This document shows positions 7,498-12,982 of a DNA stretch of 27,351 bases, in pieces. The stretch lies in the NCBI GenBank assembly GCA_004556565.1, contig SFGN01000034.1:1-27351 (forward strand), read 5' to 3'. Both the position numbers and the translations under genes were made by a program. The first letter of the stretch is position 1, and each line of letters opens with the position of its first letter. This stretch comes from Lachnospiraceae bacterium (lineage in GTDB: Bacteria > Bacillota_A > Clostridia > Lachnospirales > Lachnospiraceae). The notes below the pieces were generated by a model. That model saw only the letters and a program-made list of their open reading frames with translations. It was not told where the DNA came from and did not search any database.

Positions 7498-7989
7498 ATG
7501 TTTAGAGAGATGCGACGTTTTAAGCAGCTGCTGCCACAAGAAGCAGCCGTAGATATTTTGAACAGAAACACTAGCGGAGTTTTAGCGTTGACCGGAGACG
7601 ATAATTACCCATATGCAGTTCCTATCAGTTATGTTTACAACGACGGGAAGCTGTATTTTCATTCTGCAAAAAGCGGTCATAAAATTGATGCAATAAAAAA
7701 CCATGAAAAAGTATCATTTTGTGTGATTGATCAGGATCAGATTGTACCGAAGGAATATACCACGTATTACAGAAGTGTTATTGCTTTTGGCAAAGCACAT
7801 CTTGTAGAGGATATGGATGAGATGCGCCGATTTGCAACGGCACTCGCCATGAAATATTCAGCTGACTTCAAAGATGGGATTTCCAAGGCGATCGATTCTT
7901 CCATCAAAAACATGGCAATCATCGAAATGACTATTGACCACATAACTGCCAAAGAAGCAATTGAACTGGTTAATGAAAAAAAAGGATAG
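7498..7989 (+). CDS. Pyridoxamine 5'-phosphate oxidase-family flavin protein
   Basis: A 163-residue split-barrel flavin-binding protein of the PNPOx-like/NimA-type family. Typical parts are the N-terminal MFREMRRFKQLLPQEAAVDI, the barrel segment YPYAVPISYVYNDGKLYFHSA, GHKIDAIKNHEKVSFCVI, and the C-terminal EMTIDHITAKEAIELV. Such proteins bind FMN or a related cofactor; substrates vary and cannot be inferred here. The ATG at 7498 has a near-perfect AAGGAGG site. An earlier in-frame ATG lies inside the CRISPR repeat but has no ribosome site, and the codons between look non-coding. The gene lies between the two CRISPR repeats and appears to be a complete host gene carried in the insert. Confidence 0.85.
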   Translation: MFREMRRFKQLLPQEAAVDILNRNTSGVLALTGDDNYPYAVPISYVYNDGKLYFHSAKSGHKIDAIKNHEKVSFCVIDQDQIVPKEYTTYYRSVIAFGKAHLVEDMDEMRRFATALAMKYSADFKDGISKAIDSSIKNMAIIEMTIDHITAKEAIELVNEKKG

Positions 7990-8003
7990 GCATCTGCCTA
8001 TCC
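7973..8003 (-). terminator. Terminator of the tRNA cluster, overlapping the oxidase gene end
   Basis: GGATAGGCA-TC-TGCCTATCC (7984-8003) is a perfect 9-bp stem. On the minus strand it is followed by eight T, giving a strong terminator for the leftward tRNA genes. The stem includes the last codons of the oxidase-family gene, which it may also terminate from the other side. Confidence 0.85.
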
Positions 8004-8012
8004 TCATTCTTA

Positions 8013-8085
8013 TGAGACATCGGGGATTCGAACCCCGGACAACTTGATTAAAAGTCAAGTGCTCTACCAACTGAGCTAATATCCC
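8013..8085 (-). tRNA. tRNA-Lys (anticodon TTT)
   Basis: A complete 73-nt cloverleaf on the minus strand: acceptor GGGATAT pairs with ATGTCTC (two G-T pairs), the D-arm has AGCTCAGTTGGTAGAGC, the anticodon arm is CTTGA-CTTTTAA-TCAAG with TTT, and the T-arm is CGGGG-TTCGAAT-CCCCG. CCA is not encoded. It is intact but lies within the repeat-bounded insert, and no promoter is visible between it and the second CRISPR repeat. Confidence 0.95.
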
Positions 8086-8112
8086 ATCCTTCAGGAACTC
8101 TTGCACTCCCAA

Positions 8113-8184
8113 CTGGGCTAGCTGGATTTGAACCAGCGACTGCAGGAGTCAAAGTCCTGTGCCTTACCGCTTGGCGATAGCCCA
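8113..8184 (-). tRNA. tRNA-Gln (anticodon TTG)
   Basis: A complete 72-nt cloverleaf on the minus strand: acceptor TGGGCTA/TAGCCCA, D-arm CGCCAAGCGGTAAGGCA, anticodon arm CAGGA-CTTTGAC-TCCTG with TTG, T-arm GCTGG-TTCAAAT-CCAGC, discriminator G. CCA is not encoded. It is the middle gene of a leftward His-Gln-Lys cluster and looks intact. Confidence 0.95.
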
Positions 8185-8211
8185 AGGTTTTCACCTCATC
8201 AGTAAGGTGAG

Positions 8212-8279
8212 GGTGGGTACAGGGATTCGAACCCTGGGCCTTCAGAGCCACAATCTGACGCGCTAACCAGCTGCGCTAT
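8212..8279 (-). pseudogene. tRNA-His (GTG) lacking its 5' acceptor strand
   Basis: The minus strand keeps the D-arm (TAGCGCAGCTGGTTAGCGCG), the anticodon arm CAGA-TTGTGGC-TCTG with GTG, T-arm CAGGG-TTCGAAT-CCCTG and the 3' acceptor strand TACCCAC plus C73. The 5' strand should read GGTGGGTA. Only A7 (8279) remains; from 8280 onward the sequence is the CRISPR-type repeat, which cannot pair. The gene is therefore cut exactly at the repeat border and should not make a working tRNA. The functional tRNA-His must lie elsewhere in the genome. Confidence 0.9.
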
Positions 8280-8315
8280 GTTGAATGACCCGCCAAAAAT
8301 GGTGCATCGTTCAAC
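8280..8315 (+). repeat. CRISPR-type repeat, distal copy
   Basis: All 36 bases are identical to 7322-7357. Its left border coincides with the break in tRNA-His and its right border with the start of transposon DNA (TATACCCTCTACC), so it marks a precise junction between host-like and element sequence. Confidence 0.85.
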
Positions 8316-8331
8316 TATACCCTCTACCTGC
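8316..8331 (+). repeat. Inverted copy of the oriT-flanking sequence
   Basis: TATACCCTCTACCTGC starts at the base after the distal CRISPR repeat. Its complement, GCAGATAGAGGGTATA (15 of 16 matching), occupies 8440-8455 beside the predicted nick site. It could be a relaxase recognition or termination repeat, or a duplicated piece of oriT. Confidence 0.6.
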
Positions 8332-8336
8332 TAATC

Positions 8337-8388
8337 AAAGAGCTTTACTTCTGTGACTGACACGGGCACAGAAACAAAGCTCTTTTTG
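8337..8388 (+). terminator. Terminator downstream of the CRISPR-like locus
   Basis: AAAGAGCTTTACTTCTGTG (8337-8355) pairs with CACAGAAACAAAGCTCTTT (8367-8385), 17 of 19 positions complementary, with an 11-nt loop and T-rich end on the plus strand. It would stop transcripts coming from cas1-cas2 and the repeats. Confidence 0.75.
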
Positions 8389-8439
8389 TCTGCTTCAAAA
8401 TCGACACCCCGAATCCAGTCCCCGACTTTTCGCAGACCC

Positions 8440-8487
8440 GCAGATAGAGGGTATAACACACTAGACTTTGCAAGCAAAGTCCGTGTG
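8440..8487 (-). other. oriT: Predicted MobV-type origin of transfer (oriT)
   Basis: The minus strand reads AAAGTCTAGTGTG then TTATACCC. TAGTGTG/TTA is the nick sequence known for pMV158-family MobV relaxases, so the predicted nick falls between 8457 and 8456. Just 5' of it is a strong hairpin: GACTTTGC-AA-GCAAAGTC (8464-8481), extended by CACAC (8457-8461) and GTGTG (8483-8487). A hairpin abutting the nick is the expected architecture, and a MobV relaxase is encoded in the same element. Confidence 0.8.
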
Positions 8488-8488
8488 C

Positions 8489-8633
8489 CAAAAAGGGGCG
8501 TTGCCCCCTTTGGATTCCCCCGTCATTTCCGTTTCTCGGATACAAAACCGACCTTGCCGTTTTTACATCCTCACCCCGGAAATCAAAGAAGCACCGTCGC
8601 CATCTTCAAAGGGGATGTTGACAGTGCTTCTTT
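8489..8633. other. Non-coding transposon DNA with two further hairpins
   Basis: GGGGC-GTT-GCCCC (8495-8507) and a long imperfect inverted repeat with arms AAAGAAGCAC (8585-8594) and GTGCTTCTTT (8624-8633) lie between oriT and the right end. The latter looks terminator-like on the plus strand. No credible gene is seen from 8316 to 8695, only folded non-coding sequence. Confidence 0.5.
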
Positions 8634-8667
8634 ATAATTATCCAAAAGTTGCTTTCTTGCAATACTG

Positions 8668-8683
8668 TGTAAGCGTGGGTTGT
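8668..8683 (+). repeat. 16-bp motif shared with the recombinase upstream region
   Basis: TGTAAGCGTGGGTTGT is exactly complementary to 3755-3770, directly upstream of the recombinase gene. Here it lies about 27 bp inside the right transposon end. It is a candidate binding site for a protein acting on both the transposon end and the recombinase promoter. Confidence 0.5.
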
Positions 8684-8691
8684 GGTGTAGT

Positions 8692-8713
8692 ATCTTTAAC
8701 TAAGGGAACCTCC
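8692..8713 (-). repeat. Right terminal inverted repeat of the transposon
   Basis: Read inward on the minus strand: GGA, then GGTTCCCTTAGTTAAAG. It mirrors the left end at 2045-2066, conserving TCCC and TAGTTAA. GGA (8713-8711) is shared with the left junction. Confidence 0.75.
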
Positions 8714-8833
8714 TCGTTCCCATTTACTTATGGCCTTGTCGGTAATATGTAAATATTCTGCCAGTTCTCTTTGAGACATATTTCTTTCCTTCCTTTTTCT
8801 TGCAATAAAACAGCCTGTTTTCATAGCATCCAT
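8696..8833 (-). pseudogene. 5' part of the XRE-family regulator gene split by the transposon
   Basis: Starts at ATG 8833 after AAAGGAGGGG and reads MDAMKTGCFIARKRKERN, MSQRELAEYLHITDKAIS, KWERG. This is an almost complete helix-turn-helix that then runs into transposon sequence (GSLS, stop at 8696). Host DNA is 8711-8833. The rest of the gene is at 1949-2047. The truncated 45-residue product keeps the HTH but lacks the final helices, so it is unlikely to act normally. Confidence 0.9.
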
Positions 8834-8855
8834 AAGTCCCCTCCTTTCATCTCAT

Positions 8856-8893
8856 AATATATCGTAAACTGATAAATCAGTAAACCGACTGAT
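8856..8893 (-). promoter_or_regulatory. Promoter and operator of the split xre gene
   Basis: On the minus strand TTTACT (8884-8879) and TATATT (8861-8856) are spaced 17 bp apart and point to the xre start. The spacer contains the palindrome ACTGATAAATCAGT (8868-8881), and a second half-site, ACTGAT, follows at 8888-8893. This suggests autoregulation of the xre/membrane-protein operon before its disruption. Confidence 0.6.
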
Positions 8894-9484
8894 AGTTTAC
8901 TCATTTGTAAGTTACCATCTACGATTATTTCATTAAATTCAAATTATCGTTCAAACGACAAATATCTCATTGAAAAGTCATTCTGCCAAAATCACCTTCT
9001 ACAAGCATTCCATATTCTGTTCCTTCCAGTGCAAATTTTACTATACTTATTATTAATTCAAAAGCATACGTTCAAACTGCTTCTTAATTAAAAAAAGCTT
9101 AGAAGATACTTTTCTCCTCTAAGCCTTTATACTTTATCACAGAATGCTTTTTACCTTATTTTTTCCTCATAATCAAGAGGCCTTTTTCTCTTTAATCGTA
9201 CCTTATGAGTCTTCCTACTACTCTTTACATATTTTCCGATTTTTTGTCGCTGTATATCACGGTCTTAAATTCAATGACAATTGCTCCTTTTAGACCATAC
9301 ATTTTGCCACTTAAAAACTTTCCATCATTTCTACTGTATTAGGACTTTCATAAAAAACTTTCTAAAACTAGTGGGCCACAAAGTGGGCCATTTTTCAAAA
9401 ACTTATATGAATTTATATGGAGTTATATCCGAGTCCCAAATCCGCTAAATGCTCTAGCTATCAGCATTTAAAGGCTTTTAACGA
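8894..9484. other. AT-rich stretch with no intact gene; terminator at 9090-9124
   Basis: No credible coding region is seen. On the minus strand a terminator is clear: GCTTAGAGGA and TCTTCTAAGC-type arms (9097-9124) followed by seven T (9096-9090). It implies a former leftward gene in 9130-9400, but all frames there are broken by stops, leaving only short pieces such as MYGLKGAIVIEFKTVI. A tandem GTGGGCCA motif (two copies near 9371-9390) lies at the end. It is probably the decayed end of an older integrative element. Confidence 0.45.
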
Positions 9485-9521
9485 CTTATACGGACATACA
9501 TGAAATCAGGCAAATAATAAC
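9485..9521 (+). repeat. Right copy of the 37-bp imperfect direct repeat
   Basis: Starts CTTATACGGACATACATGAA and matches 1392-1428 at 34 of 37 positions, same orientation, 8.1 kb away. It lies just before the stable chromosomal genes begin, which makes it a candidate attachment site for an outer element. Confidence 0.5.
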
Positions 9522-9585
9522 GATACCTAGTTTCATTTTATATTTATCCTCCTTAAACTCCTTAATGATTCTCGTCTTTCACTTT

Positions 9586-12500
9586 TTATTTGTAAGTATC
9601 TGTAAAACGGCTGATGATGGTCGCGGCTTCTGCACGGATCGTCTCACCCTGAGGTTTCAGATTTCCATTATCTCCGGTAAAGATTTTCTCTGCCACGCAC
9701 CATTTCATCGGTGTCTGCGCGAACTCATTCACCTGATCTGCATCTTTAAATGCATCCAGCCCTTCCTGGTTTGATACATCATACTTTTTATACGTTGCAT
9801 ACCTGTACATCATAGCTGCCACCTGCTCGCGGTTGATGTTATCATTCGGTCCGAACATACCTGTTCCCGTATAACCGGTCGCAATTCCTTTCTCCGCCGC
9901 CCATAGTACCGCATCCGTATAGAATTGTCCGTCTGCCACATCCGGGAACCGATCCGTATATTCCATTTTAGGGCTTCCTTCCATACGCCACAGAATCGTT
10001 GCAAACTGTGCTCTTACCAGTTTGCCCTGCGGTGCGAAAACAGTTTCTTCCATCCCGGTCATCAGACCTTTCAGATATACATCATATACATAACTGTGAT
10101 ACCAATCATTTTCGGCCACATCTTTGTAAGGGAGTTCCGGTATTTCCTCCTGTGCCGGAATCCTGAAAGCAGTAACAGAGTGCGGCGCAAGATTATAATC
10201 CAGTGTTTCTCCGCTTTCCACGGCAGTTTTTACCACATCCACATTGTCAGGATCGTCAAGCGTGTTTTCATCATCTACATTTTCTGATGTCAGATACCAG
10301 ACTTCCACATTTGTCCCTGTCAGATCTCTTCCGTCAACATTGATCCTGACCGGGGTTTCATCGTCTTTCCGGTTGTTTACTACAGTCACATAAGTATTTC
10401 CTTCTTCATCCTTTGAAGAAAGCACTTTGACCGTCGGGACGTCTACCGCACCATTACTTCCGCTGTAAGTATAGTACGCAACATTTCCTTCTAATGTCTG
10501 GCCAACCTCTGTGCTGCCGGTCATATTGTTAAAGATTGAAAACATCTTTGCAGATGGTGTGGATACAAAGCTTACCGTACCGTCACTGTTTTTAATTGCC
10601 TGTATCACACATTGTGAACCTGCTCCCAGAGAATCCTGTTCATACGGATAATCCACCAGACAATGTTTGTTTATATACGGTGTGCCAAGATTAATATAAT
10701 CAATCATCTCATTGGCAATGTATACCGCATGCCCGATTGAACGGACAAACTTTGAATTATACTGGTAAATACCAAATTCTGAGAGAACCGGGACTTTATT
10801 CATTCCCGGGGCTGCCGCTTCCATACGATCCACAAGTGCCTGAACACGCGTGATATTATAATCCAGAGAGCGTCCCAGGATTTTCTCATAAAACATCGGA
10901 TCATCCTGCGTGATCAGGTTGGTACTGTCGCTGTACGGATGTATCACAACACCGTCATAATATTCATTGTAACCTTTCTCCTTCATCAAGGTTGTGAACT
11001 CTTCCCAATAAATACAGGAGTAAACATTTATTTCCATATCCAACTGTTCTGCAATGTCTTTCAGTGCCCTGTAGTAATCCACAAATCCGTCCTGCACAGT
11101 CTGATATGCAGCCGTGATTACACTGCCGCTTGCCGGGATATTTCCGTCTGTGCCGTCGCCAAATGTGATTTTTCCTGTATCATAATCAAATGTGCAGACA
11201 TTCTGCTGCCCTTTTCCCGACAGTGAATCTACGATCGTCCACTGTGTTCCTCCGACATATACCGATACACTTCCCTGCGTAACAGGCAGATATTTAACAA
11301 AACGTTCCTGTCCAGCTGTCCCGTCACTGTTGGCGGCCGAAGTACGCCAGTCTTCTTCTTTCACAGTTCTGGTATTCTGTCCGAAATTCATCGTTCCGCC
11401 ATCGATATAGCAGTCTGTTGTGCTGCGTCCGCTTGCCCTTCCATCCATCCAGTAGGTCTGGGCATAATAGCCGATTTCATTGCCGATTTCAAAATTAGTC
11501 ACGCCGTACGGTTCTTCATGGCCGTTTTTAGCACGCTCCGCTGCCCAGTCAATGCCGCCGTTCGGGTTGCTGCCGTCATTAGGTGCGTTCAGATATTCAA
11601 ACAAATCTGCTGCATCTGCCGCACTTCCCTGCCCCATGCCATAAACCCAGATCGCATCCGAGTCCAGTTCATCGTAAATCCATGTCATCGCCTCATCGAC
11701 ACCAAAATTCGGAGTGATCGGCTGATTGCTGTCGGGCAGCCCATGGACAGTTTTCTTTCTCTGCTCCACCGGTCCGATACTTCTCTTCCAGTCAAACAGA
11801 TTTGATACCGTACCTCCCGGATAACGGATTGAACCAAATCCCGCTTCCTTTACATATTCATTAAACTGCTCTTCGATTTTTTCTTCCGCGGCATTATATG
11901 AACTGTAACCGTCATTATGATACCTGTGATTGATTCCAAACATATTATCAGAAATCTCTCTCAACTCATCTGATGTATCAACAGAGATTAAAATTTTCAC
12001 AGAAGCCCTGTATGCTGTCATCGCAGCCTCGAGATTTCCATACACTTCCCGAAGTGCCGCCAGTTCCTGAACATCACTATTAAGAAACGCTTCCGCAGCA
12101 GTAATCTTTTCCAGCAGATTCTGAACGGCTTCATCATCCTCTGAACCGCTGAGCCCCTTCGCCTCTTCCACCAGATTTCTCAGGCTCTGAAGCTCTTTAA
12201 CTGCTGCATGCTGAGAATAAATCGACTCAGCCATATCTTCACTGATCACCGATTTATAAAAACGCAATTCATCTATATTTCCTTTTATTGCACCGGCCGC
12301 CTGAAGATTTTTATGGATTCCAACCAGCACATCTGTTGTGCCATCATAATAATCTCCGCTCAGCTGGTTTGTATTTATAAGTTTTCCGTTAAGATAAAAC
12401 TGAACCGTCTTCGTGCTGTGATTGCTTGTAATGATCACATGATTCCAACTGCCGAGCTCCGTATTTTCCGCACACATGGAATCACTTCCTGTAAGATAGG

Positions 12501-12948
12501 TTCCATATGTAAGTCCGGAATTCAAATACAGAATTGTTCTTCCGCTTCCGGTCTGCTGGAACAGGTTCATATTTGATGTAGAAGATGCAAATGCATCATC
12601 ATCATATTTTACCCATGCCGCAATGGAAAAATCCTCCTGCGCCGCATTTAAAATACCTGCAAGCCTGATATCCGAATCTGCCTGTTTTGTAAATTGCACC
12701 GAACCGCCCGAAACCCCGCCGTCATTTTGCAGCGTCACTCCTGCGCCGACCAGTTCTGCCGTATACTCAGACCCTGAAGCCTGATTATCCATTGTACCAT
12801 TATCAAAGCTCCAGTAACCTGCCAGATTCTGTGTCAGATCTGGTTCTGCTGCTTTTACTTCTGCTGCAGCCGCTCCGGGCAAAACAGTCGTTGCAGTCAT
12901 GCAGATTCCCAGTAAAAACGCCATTAACTTTTTCATTCTTTTTCCCAT
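9586..12948 (-). CDS. Secreted, S-layer-anchored glycoside hydrolase
   Basis: A 1120-residue exported enzyme likely to act on plant or host glycans at the cell surface. A signal peptide (MGKRMKKLMAFLLGICMTA, cleavage after an AAAA-rich stretch) is followed by a LamG/concanavalin-like binding domain (about 40-245, GYWSFDN to IDELRFY) and a helical linker (about 250-315). The TIM-barrel catalytic region (about 320-900) carries YPGG, FEIGNEIGYY (probable acid/base Glu) and VLSEFGIY (probable nucleophile), the clan GH-A pattern seen in arabinofuranosidase-type families such as GH51. Three SLH repeats end the protein (about 945-1120; FPDVADGQFYTDAVLWAAEKG is typical). The exact substrate cannot be told. 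It lies 34 bp after thiN on the same strand and has no clear terminator downstream. Confidence 0.85.
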   Translation of the reverse strand: MGKRMKKLMAFLLGICMTATTVLPGAAAAEVKAAEPDLTQNLAGYWSFDNGTMDNQASGSEYTAELVGAGVTLQNDGGVSGGSVQFTKQADSDIRLAGILNAAQEDFSIAAWVKYDDDAFASSTSNMNLFQQTGSGRTILYLNSGLTYGTYLTGSDSMCAENTELGSWNHVIITSNHSTKTVQFYLNGKLINTNQLSGDYYDGTTDVLVGIHKNLQAAGAIKGNIDELRFYKSVISEDMAESIYSQHAAVKELQSLRNLVEEAKGLSGSEDDEAVQNLLEKITAAEAFLNSDVQELAALREVYGNLEAAMTAYRASVKILISVDTSDELREISDNMFGINHRYHNDGYSSYNAAEEKIEEQFNEYVKEAGFGSIRYPGGTVSNLFDWKRSIGPVEQRKKTVHGLPDSNQPITPNFGVDEAMTWIYDELDSDAIWVYGMGQGSAADAADLFEYLNAPNDGSNPNGGIDWAAERAKNGHEEPYGVTNFEIGNEIGYYAQTYWMDGRASGRSTTDCYIDGGTMNFGQNTRTVKEEDWRTSAANSDGTAGQERFVKYLPVTQGSVSVYVGGTQWTIVDSLSGKGQQNVCTFDYDTGKITFGDGTDGNIPASGSVITAAYQTVQDGFVDYYRALKDIAEQLDMEINVYSCIYWEEFTTLMKEKGYNEYYDGVVIHPYSDSTNLITQDDPMFYEKILGRSLDYNITRVQALVDRMEAAAPGMNKVPVLSEFGIYQYNSKFVRSIGHAVYIANEMIDYINLGTPYINKHCLVDYPYEQDSLGAGSQCVIQAIKNSDGTVSFVSTPSAKMFSIFNNMTGSTEVGQTLEGNVAYYTYSGSNGAVDVPTVKVLSSKDEEGNTYVTVVNNRKDDETPVRINVDGRDLTGTNVEVWYLTSENVDDENTLDDPDNVDVVKTAVESGETLDYNLAPHSVTAFRIPAQEEIPELPYKDVAENDWYHSYVYDVYLKGLMTGMEETVFAPQGKLVRAQFATILWRMEGSPKMEYTDRFPDVADGQFYTDAVLWAAEKGIATGYTGTGMFGPNDNINREQVAAMMYRYATYKKYDVSNQEGLDAFKDADQVNEFAQTPMKWCVAEKIFTGDNGNLKPQGETIRAEAATIISRFTDTYK

Positions 12949-12982
12949 AATTTAATCCTTTCCATAAAATGATAACATCAGT

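Larger units (their letters stand above)
7322..8315 (+). CRISPR. CRISPR-like locus: two identical 36-bp repeats around a 922-bp insert
   Basis: The repeat at 7322-7357 begins GTTGAATGACCCGCC and ends GGTGCATCGTTCAAC. An identical 36-base copy occupies 8280-8315. Length 36, GTT at the start, AAC at the end and terminal GTTGAA/TTCAAC complementarity are typical of type II repeats, and the first copy sits one leader-length after cas2. The 922 bp between them (7358-8279) hold an oxidase-family gene and three tRNA sequences, far beyond a normal spacer of about 30 bp. No further copies, no anti-repeat and no effector gene are seen. It may be a real giant spacer, a product of repeat recombination, or an assembly artefact. 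Confidence 0.7.
2048..8713. mobile_element. Mobilizable transposon (TnpX/MobV type) carrying cas1-cas2 and CRISPR repeats
   Basis: A 6.67-kb element inserted in an xre gene. Both junctions share GGA (minus strand, 2047-2045 and 8713-8711), consistent with the GA crossover dinucleotide known for TnpX-type large serine recombinases. The inner ends are imperfect inverted repeats (GGACTCCCATAGTTAAGG on the left, GGTTCCCTTAGTTAAAG on the right). Contents in order: recombinase, tnpW and mobV leftward; then rightward an XRE regulator, cas1, cas2, leader, CRISPR repeat, a 922-bp host-like insert, a second repeat, terminator and oriT. The backbone is GC-richer than cas1-cas2, which suggests the cas genes were acquired as cargo. 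With its own relaxase and oriT it should move on a helper conjugation system. Without the 958-bp repeat-plus-insert unit it would be about 5.7 kb. Confidence 0.9.

Noticed and set aside
7858..8251. Minus-strand open frames through the tRNA cluster.
   Set aside because: They run through tRNA genes and a terminator; the apparent peptides are translations of tRNA sequence.
8316..8322. TATACCC after the distal repeat equals the bases tRNA-His needs after its break, suggesting the repeat alone was inserted into a tRNA gene.
   Set aside because: The same sequence is part of a 16-bp inverted copy of the transposon's own oriT flank (8440-8455), and the match to tRNA-His ends after CCC. It is explained by the transposon; the tRNA match is chance or at most microhomology.
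5035..8700. A tracrRNA or anti-repeat for the 36-bp repeat.
   Set aside because: I looked for complements of GTTGAATGACC and GCATCGTTCAAC around cas1-cas2 and found none beyond the two repeats themselves, so no effector arm is supported here.
8337..8752. Open frames of 66-94 codons in the oriT region.
   Set aside because: The stretch is dominated by hairpins (terminator, oriT stem, GGGGC/GCCCC stem, 8585-8633 repeat), and no frame has a ribosome site with a plausible protein.
9129..9400. A leftward gene implied by the terminator at 9090-9124.
   Set aside because: All frames are broken; only fragments of about 25 codons remain and none is recognisable. It is described as decayed DNA rather than a gene.
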